A stretch of DNA of 64,000 bases, taken from the NCBI GenBank assembly GCA_023375785.1, contig SZWC01000031.1:618415-682414 (forward strand), given 5' to 3'. Origin of the DNA: Penium margaritaceum. Its lineage: Eukaryota; Streptophyta; Zygnematophyceae; Desmidiales; Peniaceae. The notes beneath the pieces are model-generated. The model made no database searches and was not told the origin of the DNA. It saw nothing but the letters and a program-made list of their open reading frames with translations. Below are positions 48,492 to 60,653 of this stretch, piece by piece (positions within the stretch are counted from its first letter, which is position 1; every line of letters begins with the position of its first letter). The position numbers were made by a program, and so were the translations under genes.

Positions 48492-50977
48492 ATCTCCCAC
48501 TTTGCCGCAGTCAGAGTGGGCTGAGTCCACATGCCTTCATGCAGAACTCCTGCTTCTCACTGGTCACTAGCTTGGTGCAGAAATCAGCGACCAGCTTGCT
48601 GGTTGGAGTACACTCCAACTTGATAGCACCCTCCTGCACCATATGCCTAATGAAGTGATATGCGATGTCAATGTGCTTGGAGTGTGCATGGTGCTCAGGA
48701 TTCTTGGCGAGTACGATTGCGCTCTGGTTGTCGACGCGCACTGGAACTGGAACTGCTGCACTCCCACTCATCTCTGCCATGAGACGCTGATGCCAAACTG
48801 CTTCCTTGGCTCCAAAGCTGCGAGAGACGTACTTAGCTTCCGTGCTTGAGGTGGCCACGACCACCTGCCGCTTGCTGCACCAGCTGAAGGCCCCACCATT
48901 CATGAGGAACACATGTCGAGAGATGGACTTACGGTCCTCAGGGTTTGAAGCCCAATCTACATCTGTGTATTCGATGATGCTGTTGTCGTTGCCGTTGTAG
49001 GTGATGCCGATGTTGGTGGTTCCAACAAGGTAGCGAAAGATCCGCTTCACTGCCTTCAGGTGCTCAGGTCTGGGGTTTGCCATGTGCTGGCTCATAGCGC
49101 TAACAGCTTGTGCGAGGTCTAGCCTGGTTACCACCATCAGGTACATGAGGCTGCCGACGGCGCTCTGGTACTTCTGCCGCTCAGCTGCATTTGCTTCTCC
49201 ATTGAAGCTCACGAGGTACTGCCGCGTCTCCAGCGGCGTGCCGATGGGTTCTGCCTCTGACATACCAAACCGTTGCAAAACATCCTTGATGTAGCGGCTC
49301 TGTTGCAGCGAGAGAGAGCGTGACTTGCGGTCACGCGTGATCTGGATACCAAGGAGGTATGATGCCTCCCCGAAATCAGACATCTGGAAGCGCTCCTGCA
49401 TGGCTTCCTTGAACTCCTGCACTGCAGACATGCTGTTGGAAAGGAGGAGCATGTCATCCACATAGACGATGATGATGAGCACCTCATGACCATGCTGCCA
49501 GCGATAGACGCAATGGTCACACTCACTGCGCTCAAACCCCATGCACTTCAACTCCGCATCCAACTTCTGATTCCAAGCACGCGACGCTTGCCTGGGGCCG
49601 TACAGTGACTTTTGCAGCTTGCAAACCAGGTGCTCCTAGTCATCCATGACGAATCCCTCCGGCTGCTCCATGTAGACCTCCTCCTCCAAGTCATCATTCA
49701 AGAATGCCGTCTTAACATCCATGTGGTGAACCTCGAAGTCCTCAACTGCTGCATAAGAGAGGAGTGTGCGCACAGAGACAAACTTTGCAACAGGGGCAAA
49801 CGTTTCTGTGTAGTCGATGCCCTCGTGCTGCGAATAGCCCTTGGCGACGAGCCTCGCCTTGTACTTTTCCAGGTTACCATCTGCTCCTCGCTTCTTCTTG
49901 AACACCCACTTGCACTTGATCACCTTACGTCCAGGTGGACGCTCAGTCAGCTCCCACGTGCCGTTGTCGAGCTGCGACTGTATCTCCGGCTGCACGGCTT
50001 GTGCCCAATCTGCTGTATCGGGTGCAGCCATGGCCTCCTTATATGACGTTGGCTCATCTGAATCTGCTGCAACTGCGACGTTCATGTGTTCTGGTTTCTG
50101 TAGCATCCAGAAATGGCCGCGCTCACCAGGCTTGTAATGCACCCTAAGAGGACACCTACGACCTGGTGCTGGAGCGTTAGCGGGCGGCTGGCACGGTGGT
50201 GCTGGTACAACCGCTGCTGGTGGTGGTACTACCTCTCCCTCCTCTGCTTCTACCGATGAGGCTGTTGTATCTGCTGCATCAGACAAGGGAGAGTAGAGTA
50301 ATTCTCCCACTGTCACAGTAGAAGAGAATCAGGAGAGACTGGGTCAAGAAGGATTTCTGCTCCCACTGTCTCGTCAGCTGCCAGTTCTGCTACCTCTTCA
50401 TAGACAATGTTGGTGCCGATGACGTTGCTCTCGTTGAAGACAACATCCCTCTCGTAGAGGCGATAGGCCTTGCTTGCCACGTCGTAGCCAATCATCAGCA
50501 TCTGCGCACTCTTTCCATCCCATTTCTGCCGCTTCTCCTTGGGCACGTGCATGTGTGCCAGGCTGCTCAATGCATGGAGATGACCCACGCTCGATTTCTT
50601 GCCGAACCACGCCTCGTACGGCGTCATTTGCTCTAGCGCCTTAGTTGGACTGCGGTTCTTGATGTAGACTGCAGTGCTCACGGCTTCAGCCCAGAAGTCG
50701 TAGGTCAGCCGAGCCGCGTGCAGCATGGAGCGCGCCGACTCCACAATGGTACGGTTGGCGCGTTCTGCTACACCGTTCTGCTGCGGCGAGTACGGCGCGG
50801 TATGCTACGCCTTGATGCCAGCTGCTGCGAGGTAGTCCTGGAACTCCTTGCTTAGATACTCTCCACTGCGATCGCTGCATAGCGCCTTGATCTTCTTGCC
50901 AGTCTGGTTCTCCACCATGGCCTTGAACTCCTTGAACCTGTCAAAGCACTGGTCCTTGGAAGGAAGGAAGTACACAG

Positions 50978-51101
50978 NNNNNNNNNNNNNNNNNNNNNNN
51001 NNNNNNNNNNNNNNNNNNNNNNNNNNNNNNNNNNNNNNNNNNNNNNNNNNNNNNNNNNNNNNNNNNNNNNNNNNNNNNNNNNNNNNNNNNNNNNNNNNNN
51101 N
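50978..51101. other. Assembly gap of 124 N in the integrase of L
   Basis: No duplicated flanks here. The flanks are in the right order in the family 1 integrase and pre-integrase region, and the missing piece is close to the expected size, so this looks like a true sequence gap inside L. Confidence 0.8.
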
Positions 51102-53235
51102 TCAAAGTTAGAGATGGTAGGCAGGTCACGCACCATCTGCTTTGCTTGAAGCTGCTGCAAGGCGCGCATGCCGATGTGGCCGTAGCGCGCATGCCAGATC
51201 TCGCCATCTGTCGCCTGCACCACTGCTGCAAGACTCTGCTCACGCGGGATCTTGGTCGCCCCCAGCAGGCGGTACATGTCGCCCTCCTTCACCGACCTGG
51301 CCAACTCCTCTCCTGTATCCTTGTTGAGGATGTAGCCATAGTCATCATCGAAGACGATGCGCAGTCCTGTGTTTGTAAGAGAGGAGACTGAGAGGAGGTT
51401 GAATGCAGCATCAGGTACATACAACACGCCATGGAACACTCCCACTTCAATGCCACGTGGGGTCTCCAACCACATCTCCACAATCCCAATCCCCTCAGCA
51501 TACACCACCCGATCATCACCCATAGTGATAGGACGGGGAGGGATGGACAGCAGCTGTGTAAACCACTCATTGTTATGTGTGAGGCTCTTGGTACACCCTA
51601 AGTCCTTGTACCATGCGAGATCCGCCTTCTCCACCTGCAAAATGTCAGACTTTGCCATGAAGAGACGGTCGCGCACCTCCTTGGCCACATTCATGTTGCC
51701 AAAGTGGCGCACACCAGCCTGGTTTTGCTGCTGCTGCTGCTGCTGCTGACGTTGTTGTGACTGCTGCTGCTGCTGCTTTTGCTGTTGCTGCTGCGATGAC
51801 TGCTGCTGCTGCTGCTCCTTCTGGTCCCTCTTGAGCTTGAAACACTCCTTTTTGTAGTGTCCCTCTTTCTGGCAGTAGTGGTATTTGCCTTTCTTTCTGC
51901 CTTTCTGCTGCCCAGACTGCTCGTGCCTCTACTGGTTGCTTGAGCTCCTGGCCACAAAAGCTGCTTCACTGCTGCCGCCGCCATTATGCTTTGCTGCATT
52001 GCGACGCAATTCCATCTGGACCAGGTATGTACAGATAAAGTCGAGCTCGAGAATTGGCTGGCACTCAAGCGTCTCTCGCACTGTGTCGCAGCTGGTTGGG
52101 AGTCCCCTCAACAAGAGGAGGATGAAGCGCGTCTCTTTCACCTCCCTGCATTTTCAGCGCCATCATCTTTTCCTCCAAAAGCATGAAGAATGCAGGATCC
52201 TTGCTCTCATACTTCTTGTACAACGTGTCCCACCCCTCCTTTGCAGTAGCCTTGTCACTCACGTACTGAAGATGCGGATTGGAGATGGTGTTGACAAGCA
52301 ACCTGTAGGCCTGCCTGTTCTTCTTCTTCCACTCCTCATACGCCGCTGGTACAGCTGTAGAAGAACCCGCATCAGCTGCACCCTTTTGCGGCATCTTCCC
52401 CGCCACCACCTGCGCTGCGGTGATGCCTTTTGCCTGTAGAATTGGAGCTGGCTCATCGCCGCTCACCACCTCCCACAAGTCCCTCTCCTCCAAAAGGAGG
52501 CGGGTACAGATCTTCCAAAACGTGAAGTTGGCGCGTCCCTCCAGCCTCTCCAAAGGCTGGGCTGCTGTTACAACGCCAGCTGCTGCCATATTGAGCCTTC
52601 GTGATGCTCAGCGTTGCCCTTGGATGGCGGCGCTACCCCTGCTTCTAGTGCTACTTCTGCCAGAAATCTGTCTGACAGAAAATGGACTGTAGATGCCAGC
52701 AGACTGGGAATTTGGATAAAGGGAGCCCACCACTGGAAAATTCAGCTCAAAACCTTTCAGATCGACCCATAAAACAGGGTCATCAACAGGGGATTTTGAA
52801 AGATATGCCCTCTTGAAAACATAGTATGCTTCTGCTCCTACTCCAACTCAGACCAGCCAGCTTGTAAACGGCGTTTCTTCCAAACGAATCGATGGAATGC
52901 AAATATTTTTGCACCAATAGAAAGCTTAGGAAAAATACTACAATTCGCATGTGCCACTTTTAAATTTGACAAAGAAACGAGAGAGTGATGGTCATCACAA
53001 GGCGACAGTCTTACTTATAGAGAAGTGTGTAGCCCTGGCCAACCTCGTTTTGAGCATAACCCTCAATCCGACTGTTGGATATTCGCGATGATGGGCTTGT
53101 TGGAAAGCTTTTCTCTTGAACTTCAAGATCATGTGTTCGATCAACAAATCTGGTGAAGGTTTGACCACAACCCGTCACTCTCAAAGTGACGACATGTGCT
53201 GGCTGAAAGTGGCAGAACTTGGCTCTGATACCAAA

Positions 53236-53973
53236 TGTTGGATCTGGAGGAGAGAGGGAGCCTTGGAGCAGCGAGCATGTGTGATTGGAAGGGCATCACT
53301 TGTGCTGAAGAATGGTTTTTGAATCACTCAAAATGATGGAGTACATGTAGAGTTATAGCTTGGGCAAGTCAGCCCTCTCACAAGCCACACCACTTAGCCA
53401 TGGAGGCTAAGGCTCACACACTAGAGTCCATAATCTCACACAAGGGAGGAAATCAGCCTATCAATCAGGCTGACCACTCACACACGACCTAAAGAGCTAG
53501 AAAATGCTCTCATTGCACACTCCTAGTGGTCACATAATCCACAATCCCATGGAGAATCGCCATGTGTCCATGGCTAGCACAGAAGGATCTCACCTCACCT
53601 AAAAAGTAAAGAAAGTTACCTTTATCCTAGTCAGCACACTCTGACAAGGCAATCCTAAGACCAAGGACCTTTTTGGATATTTCTCCCATCAGGTCTTGAC
53701 CCTGGACCTCTTGCCTTTTTCTTTTCTCAGGCTAAGGTATGGAGCCATCGTCCATGGTCACCCGGATATCGGCGATCGATGACCCTGAAAACCTAAAAAA
53801 ATCATATCTCCCTATCCGACCGTTCGATTGACCTCAAACATGGACCATAGACATTTTGCCACCTGATCTTTTCAATGGTGAAGTCAGATCGACAATCGGA
53901 GGAGGTATCTGGTACTTTCTTGGAACTTGCTCCTGTGGACCTGAAACTGAGCCAGATGGCTCTTTTTGCAACA
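53236..53973 (-). repeat. 5' LTR of element L
   Basis: 738 bp, plus-strand reading TGTTGGATCTGGAGG to TTTGCAACA, next to ATGCT. Shares the ATCCTAAGACCAAGG variant with the 3' LTR, which is not seen in most other family 1 LTRs here. Confidence 0.94.
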
Positions 53974-54158
53974 ATGCTACACACCAAAGTGTGCACTTGC
54001 ACTTGTTCTTTATCCTCTTTCTTGGTGGCCAACAAGGGATTAGTTTTCTCCCAAGTCTCAAGAGTAAGAGATGATATATTATCACATGCAAATGATAGGC
54101 CTTACATATAGTCTCTGGTCAGTGCTCCAAGTGGCTCCTTGGAGGGGCCTCCTCCAAG

Positions 54159-54562
54159 TAAGGGTGCACGCCGGGTAAGATTCCCGGATCTCAGGTTGGA
54201 TCCTGATCCCCGGTTCCGGATCCTAGGATGGATTTGGATCCTCGGATCCAAGAAAAGATCCCCGAATCCTATGGATCCCCGAATCTTTTCCGGATCCTGT
54301 AGGCTGAGCAAGGATATTGCCTTACATTTCTTACTCCTAACCCCGTTTCCCCTCTTTTTATGTGATTAAAAGATCCCCGGATCCCGGATCGAATCTTGAT
54401 CAAGGATCCGGATCCCCGGATCCGGATCCGGATCCGGATTCCCGGATAAGATCCCCGGATCCCGGATCGAATCTTGATCAAGGATCCGGATCCCCGGATC
54501 CGGATCCGGATCCGGATTCCCGGATAAGATCCCCGGATCCTAGGATTTGGTGTGCAGCCTTA
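54159..54562. mobile_element. hAT-like MITE, copy 2
   Basis: 404 bp with ends TAAGGGTGCACGCC and GGTGTGCAGCCTTA, flanked by CCTCCAAG (54151-54158) and CCCCCAAG (54563-54570), an 8-bp duplication with one difference. Removing it restores the R2 LTR of K. The interior is almost entirely GGATCC/GGATCCGG-type palindromic repeats and includes a 78-bp tandem duplication. No coding capacity. Same family as 13566-14029 and 62214-62540. Confidence 0.88.
54370..54541. repeat. 78-bp tandem repeat, two copies, inside hAT-like MITE copy 2
   Basis: Units 54370-54447 and 54448-54525 are identical, starting AAGATCCCCGGATCCCGG; a third partial unit begins at 54526. Each unit consists of GGATC/GATCC half-palindromes and contains BamHI-type GGATCC hexamers at short spacing. 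Confidence 0.9.
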
Positions 54563-54701
54563 CCCCCAAGGCCACCCTAGACAGTGTCATCGGCTTTTAT
54601 GACATTGCACCCTCTCTGACCGCCAAGTGGCGCTTGATCCACCTTGGACCTTAGAGGCTTCTAGGAAGCTTCCTTTGCCCTTTTTAGTCACAATGAAAAT
54701 T

Positions 54702-54766
54702 TGGTCCTGGCGGGATTCGACCCCGGACCTCTCCCTTATGAGACGGCGCCTTTACCCACTAGGCAG
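54702..54766 (-). other. tRNA-like segment in the R2 LTR of K
   Basis: On the sense strand of K: GCCTAGTGGGTAAAGGC (a D-arm with a three-pair GCC/GGC stem and an A-box), a TCTCATAAGG stretch, then GAGGTCCGGGGTCGAATCCC (a T-arm with B-box) and CAGGACCA (an acceptor 3' end). The 5' acceptor strand and the anticodon stem do not pair well, so it is tRNA-derived or pol-III-promoter-like. The homologous segment in the other LTR of K is interrupted by J at 35510/41920. Confidence 0.6.
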
Positions 54767-55286
54767 TAGGAAGTTGTCCTAAGGAGTATGCACCAGGTAC
54801 ACTACCAAGAGTAGACCAAGGGGACTTACTCTACAAGGATGAGTAGTGCATGCCTTGTCTCTCTTAGCCTCTCTTGCATGTCGTTGGGGGACTTGCGCTA
54901 CAAGCGTAGTGCATATCCAGTCTAAATCTTCCGCTGATTGGACTAGGGGCATACACAGAACATAACATATGTGACCACTAGGAGTGTGCCATGAGAGCAT
55001 TTTCTAGCTCTTTAGGTCGTGTGTGAGTAGTCAGTCTGATTGCTAGGCTGATTTCCTCCCTTTTGTGAGATTATGGACTCTTGTGTGTGAGACTTAGTTT
55101 CCATGGCTAAGTGGTGTAGCTTGTGAGAGGGCTGACTTGCCCAAGTTCTAGCTCTATATTTACTCCATCATTTTCAGTGATTCAACAACCATTCTTGAGC
55201 ACAAGTGATGCCCTTCCAGTCCCACATGCTTGCTGTTCCAAGGCACCCTCTCTCTTCTAGATCCAACACTTTATATCAGAGCCAGG

Positions 55287-55982
55287 TGTCAATCTCCCTG
55301 AGATGACGGTCTAGAAAACAGGTTCCGACACAATGGTTCCCGCCGACCGCTCTTGGTATTGCAACCAAGAGATGATATCACCCTCACAGCCAAGGTTCCA
55401 CACTAAGAAGTTCATAGGAATCACTTCCTTGCACTTTGTGCTTAGCACCTGGTCACTTTTGCGCGAGGAGCGAACTCCTGGGGCTTAGACTAACCAATGC
55501 TTCTTTAATGTCTACCTCTGGTGGACAACTCTGTCAGGAGTCTCAAAGGTAAGAATTGTACTCAATGATAGGTAACTAACAGGTTCTTATAGTTCTAGAG
55601 CTAGCCTCTAGCCTAGGCGTGCAGTGGCTCCTTGGATGAGCCACTTTGGGGACAATCTGGATTGCGTCATCCCCCTACCTACATGGCGCTCCCTATGACC
55701 GCCAAGTGGTACCAGCCACCACAAAGGATTTTGGAATGTTCTAAGATGTCTCTCAGAGCCTTCCTGTCACCCTTTTGGTCACAAAGAAAATTAGTCACCG
55801 GGCTAGGATTTGACCCAGTAACTCTGGAACGTCTAAGCCACAAGGAGTTGTCCTAGGTAGTATTTGCAGGCTATACTATCCAGATTAGACCAAGGGGACT
55901 TGCTCCAAAGGAGCTGTACATGCCTAGTCCGTACTGTACCTGTCCAAACATCAGCCATGGACAAGGAGTAGATCAAGTCAAC
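55287..55982 (-). repeat. R1 LTR (probably solo) in the leader of M
   Basis: About 696 bp, plus-strand reading TGTCAATCTCCC to ATCAAGTCAAC. No family 2 internal sequence adjoins it. The leader of M (GAGCCAGG ... TTTCAGC) lies on both sides. A clear 5-bp target duplication is not visible, so some flanking sequence was probably lost. It is the most complete R1 copy here and shows that R1 and R2 share the ends TGTC...AACA and a central tRNA-like stretch. Confidence 0.8.
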
Positions 55983-58900
55983 TTTCAGCGAGCACAGGCC
56001 GTCACTTTGAGAGTTACGGATTGGGCTCAAACCTTCACTAAATTTGATAATCAACTACAAGATATTGAATTTCAAAAGCCAATCTTTCCAATCAGCCCTA
56101 GATCGCAAAGATCCAACAGTCGGATTGAGAGGTATTTTCAAAACGAGGTCGGTTACGACTACACTCTTCTCTCTAAGTAAGACTGTCGCCTTGTGGTAAT
56201 CAGAAGTCTCCCATTTCTTTGTCAAGTTTAAAAAACACCAGATGCGATTTGATCCTATGTTTTCCATTCGTGCAAAAATATTTGCATTCCATCGGTAAGT
56301 CTAGGAGAAAAACCGATTACAAGCTGGCTGGTCTGAGCTAGATTAGGAGCAACAGCATACCCTATTTTCAAAAGGGCATATCTCTTAAAATACCCCGTGG
56401 ATGACCTTGTTTTACAGATCGATCTGAAAGGTTTTGAGCTTCATTTTATAGTGGTGGGCTTAGTTTCTCCAAATTCCTAGTCTACTAGCCTCTACAGTCC
56501 ATTTTCTAACAGACAGATTTCTGGCAAAAGCAGTAGTAGAACTAGGGGTAGTGCAGCCACTCAAAGGCTGCGCTGAGCATCACCAAAGCTCAAAATGACA
56601 ACTGCAGGCATCGTTACAAATGTCCAGCCCTTGGAGAGGCTGGAAGGACGAGCCAACTTCACGTTTTGGAAGATTTGTACCCGCCTCCTTTTGAAGGAGA
56701 AGGGCTTGTGGGATGTGATAAGCGGCGACGAGCGCACTCCACCTCCACTGGCAAAAGGCATCACCATAGCGGAGGTGGTGGTGAGAAAGACGCCGCAAAA
56801 GTGCAACAGATGCAAGTTCATCTACAACTACAACGACGGCATATCAGGAGTGGAAGAAGAAAGACAAGCAGGTCTACATGCTGCTTGTCAATACCATCTC
56901 CAACCCGCATCTTCAGTACGTGACTGGCAAGGCTACTACAGAAGAGGGATGGGATTCATTGTGCAAGAAGTATGAGAGCAAGGATCCTGCATTCCTCATG
57001 GTTTTGGAGGAGAAGATGACGGCATTGAAAATGTAGGATAGAGAAGGGATACAGGTGTAGTTGGACAGGGCAAAGGAGCTAGTGAAGCAGCTGAAAGCGG
57101 CCAGCAACCCTGTGGAAGACACGCAATTTATCCTCCTCTTGCTCAGGGGACTCCCAACGAGCTATGACGCGGTGCGAGAGATGCTAGAGTGCCATACGAC
57201 TCTTGATCTGGACTTCATCTGCACGTACCTGGTGTAGGTAGAACTGCGTTGCAATGTAGCAAAGCGCAATGGCTGCGGCAACAGTAGTGAAGCAACTTTC
57301 ATGGCCATGGGCTCACACAACTTACAGCAGCACCAGTCTAAGGAGTAGAGAGGTGCTACAAGAAAGAGTGCTTCAAGTTCAAGAGGGACAAAAAGGAGTA
57401 GCAGCAGCAGCAGCAAAAGCAGCAATCTCTACAGCAGTTGCAGCAGTACTCACAAGAGCGTTAGCAGTAGCAGCACCAGCAACAGCAGAACCAGATCGGC
57501 GTGCGCCATTTTGGCAACATGAACGTGGCGAAGGAAGTACGCGACCGCCTCTTCATGGGGAACTTTGACATGTCGCAAAAGGAGAAGGCGGATCTGGCGT
57601 GGTACATGGACTCAGGGTGTACCAAGAGCCTGACATACCACAAGGAGTGGTTTACGTAGCTGCTCTCCATTACCCCCCGTCGAATTGCTTTGTGTGATGT
57701 TCGAGTGGTGTATGCTGAAGGGAAAGGGATTGTGGAGATGTGGTTGGAGACCCCGCATGGCATTGAAGTGGGAGTGTTCCATGGCATGTTGTATGTACCT
57801 GATGCTGCGTTCAACCTTCTCTCATTGTCCTCTCTCACCAACACATGACTACGAGTCGTCTTTGACGACGACTATGTGGACATCCTCGACAAGGAAACAG
57901 GAGAGGAGTTGGCCAGGTCGGTGAAGGTAGGTGACATATAGTGCCTGCTAGGGGCGACCAAGATCTCGCGCGAGCATAGTCGCGCAGCAGTGGTGCAGGC
58001 CACAGATGGCGGAATCTGGCATGCCAGCTACGGCCACATCGGCATGCGCGCCCTGCAGCAACTTCAAACAAAGCAGATGGTGCATGATGTACCAAGCATC
58101 TCTAACTTTGAGCAGTAGTTGTGCATCGGCTGTTTAGAGGGGAAGTAGCATCGCGAGGCGTTCTCTGGAGCAGGGGAGCGCGCGAAGGAGGTGCTGGTCC
58201 TGGTCAACACAGACTTGTATGGCCCGATGCAGACCCAGAGCTTTGGAGGCTCTATGTATTTTCTCACCTTCATTGATGATTTCAGCCGTTACACTGCTGT
58301 GTACTTCCTTTCCTCCAAGGACCATTACTTTAACAGGTTCAAGGAGTTCAAGGCCATGGCCTTGAACGGTGTAGTAGAATGCCCCAACTCCACCATCGTT
58401 GAGTCGGCGCGCTCCATGCTACACGCGGCTCGGCTGACCTACGACTTTTGGGCCGAAGCAATGAGCACTCTTGTGTATATCAAAAACCGCATTCCAACAA
58501 AGGCCTTTGAGCAGATGACACCATACGAGATGTGGTTCGGCAAGAAGCCGAGCGTGGGTAATCTTTGCGCGTTTGGGAGCTTGGCGCACATGCACGTGCG
58601 GAAGGAGAAGCGGCAAAAATGGGACATGAAAAGCGGACAAATGCTGATGATCGGCTATGACGTGGGAAGCAAGGCATATCGCCTTTACGAGAGGGATACT
58701 GGCCACATCATCATCTCCAAGCATGTCGTCTTTAACAAGAGCAACGTCATCGGCACCAACATTGTCTATGAGGAGGCAGGAGAAGCAGCAGCTGATGAAA
58801 TAGTGGGAGCAGACATTCTCCCTGATCCCATCTCTCATGACCCTTCCTCTACTGTGATAGTGGAAGAACCACCCTATTCTCCCATGTCTGATGCAACAGA

Positions 58901-60653
58901 TACAGCGGCCTCATCGGTAGAAGTAGAGGAAGAAGATGCACCACCATCAACAGGAGCAGTAGTGCCAGCAACACCGCGCCAGTCGCCTGCCAACGCTCCA
59001 GCACCAGGTCGCAAGTACCCTGTCAATGTGCCCTACAAGACTGGTGAGCGTGAGCATTTCTGGATACTGCAAAACGAGAACAGATGAACGTCGTTGTTGC
59101 AGTGGACTCTCATGAGCCGACGTCGTACAAGGCTGCACCAGATACAGCAGATTGGGCACAAGCAATGCACCAGGAGAAACAGACGCAGCTCGACAACGGT
59201 ACGTGGGAGCTGACTGAGCGCCCACCTGGACGCAAGGTAATCAAGTGCAAGTGGGTGTTCAAGAAGAAGAGGGGCGCACATGGCAACCTAAAAAATTAGC
59301 CTGGAAGGGCTACTTGCAGCAGGAAGGCATCGACTACACGGAAACCTTTACTTTTGTTGCAACGTTTGTCACAGTGTGCACGCTCCTTTCTTATGCAGCA
59401 GCTGTGGACTTCAAGATTCACCACATGGATGTCAAGACACCATTCTTGAACGGTGACTTGGAAGAGGAGATTTACATGGAGCAGCCGGAGGCGTTCGTCA
59501 TGGATGGCCAGGAGCACCTGGTTTGCAAGCTGCAGAATTCGCTGTACGGCCTCAAGCAAGCGTCACGTGCTAGGTACCCGAAGTTGGATGCAGCGTTGCA
59601 GTGCATGGGGTTCGAGCGTAGCGAGTGTGACTATAGCGTCTATCGCAAGCAGTATGAGCATGAGGTCCTTATCATCATCGTGTATGTGGATGACATCCTC
59701 CTCCTTTCCAACAGCTTGTCTGTACTATAGGAGTTCAAGGAGGCATGCAAGAGCGCTTCCAAATGTCTGATCTCAAGGAGGCGTCATACATCCTCGGAAT
59801 CTAGATCACGTGCGACTCCAAATCACGCTCTCTCTTGCTAGAGCACAGCCGCTACATCAAGGATGTTTTGCAACGGTTCGGCATGGCAGAGGCAAAACCC
59901 ATCGGCACGCCACTGGAGACGCGGCAGTACGTCCTGAGATTCAATGGAGAAGCAGATGCAGCTGAGCGGCAGAAGTACCAAAGCGCTGTCCGCAGCCTCA
60001 TGTATCTCATGGTGGCAACGAGGCCGGACCTCGCATAGGCTGTAACCGCTGTGAGCCAGCACATGGTGAATCCCGAACCTAAGAACCAGAAGGCAGTGAA
60101 GCGGATCTTCTGCTATTTTGCTGGAACCATCAACATCGGCATCACCTACAACGGCAAGGACAACAGCATCATCCGGTTATAGACGCAGATTTGGCTTCAA
60201 ACCATGAGGACAGTAAGTCCATCTCTAGACATGTCTTCCTCGTGAATGGTGGGGCCATCAGCTAGTATAGCAAGCGGTAGGTGGTCGTGGCCACTTCTAG
60301 CACGTAAGCTGAGTACGTCTCTCTCCGCTTTGGAGGCAAGGAAGTAGTTTGGCTTCAGCATCTCATGGCAGACATGAATTGGACTGTAGCAATTCCAGTT
60401 CTTGTGTGCGTTGACAACCAGAGTGCAATCGCACTCACCAAGAATCCTGAGCACCATGCACGCACCAAGCACATTGAGACCGCATATCACTTCATCAGGC
60501 ACATGGTGCGGGAGGGTACTATAAAGCTAGAGTTTACTCCAACCAACAAGTAGGTCACTGATTTTTCTACCAAGCCAGTAATCCGTTAGAAGAAACAATT
60601 TTGCATGAAGGCATGTGGACTCAGCCCACTCTGACTGCGACAAAGTGGGAGAT

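Larger units (their letters stand above)
47755..53973 (-). mobile_element. Element L: full-length family 1 Ty1/copia element inserted in the 5' LTR of K
   Basis: LTRs 47755-48491 and 53236-53973, flanked by an exact ATGCT duplication (47750-47754 and 53974-53978). Minus-strand parts: primer site 53222-53233, Gag about 52589-51960 (NFTFWKICTRLLLEERDLWEVVSGDEPAP), zinc-knuckle region about 51890-51845, glutamine-rich linker 51825-51719, protease about 51712-51290 (KDLGCTKS), pre-integrase about 51200 into the gap, integrase from the gap to about 50520, linker, RT about 50030-49250 (HHMDVKTAFLND, YVDDMLLLSNS), RNase H about 48960-48510. The integrase-to-RNase H part is the best preserved pol in the window; about six breaks overall. 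LTRs differ by only about 5 percent by eye, so this is among the youngest copies. Confidence 0.95.
34996..54967 (-). mobile_element. Element K: complete family 2 Ty1/copia element inserted in the LTR of M
   Basis: Flanked by an exact 5-bp duplication, TATGT (34991-34995 and 54968-54972). 3' LTR 34996-42172 (interrupted by J), internal region 42173-47569, 5' LTR 47570-54967 (interrupted by L and a MITE). Without the inserts each LTR is about 762 bp. The primer site at 47553-47567 matches the anticodon arm of tRNA-iMet. Polypurine tract complement 42173-42188. Largely whole in outline; the Gag-protease part is open over about 500 codons and the rest has about half a dozen breaks. Two assembly duplications lengthen the internal region by about 600 bp. 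Confidence 0.95.
47570..54967 (-). repeat. 5' LTR of element K (subtype R2), split by L and by a hAT-like MITE
   Basis: Own parts 47570-47754, 53979-54158 and 54571-54967 total about 762 bp, equal to the 3' LTR after removal of J. It begins TGTCGCTCCGCAC (plus-strand reading) and ends CATAACA, then TATGT. Confidence 0.92.
34556..55268 (+). repeat. 5' LTR of element M, split by element K
   Basis: The left piece, 34556-34995, starts TGTTGGGAAAGGAGTC and ends in TATGT. The right piece, 54973-55268, follows the second TATGT (54968-54972) and ends ATCCAACA. Joined length is about 736 bp, the family 1 norm. Confidence 0.93.

Noticed and set aside
54159-54562. GGATCC-rich stretch considered as a satellite or CRISPR-like array
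   Set aside because: Terminal inverted repeats and an 8-bp target duplication define it as a transposon; there are no regular repeat-spacer units.
54702-54766. Functional tRNA gene
   Set aside because: The 5' acceptor strand does not pair with the 3' strand and the anticodon stem is poor; it is part of every family 2 LTR.
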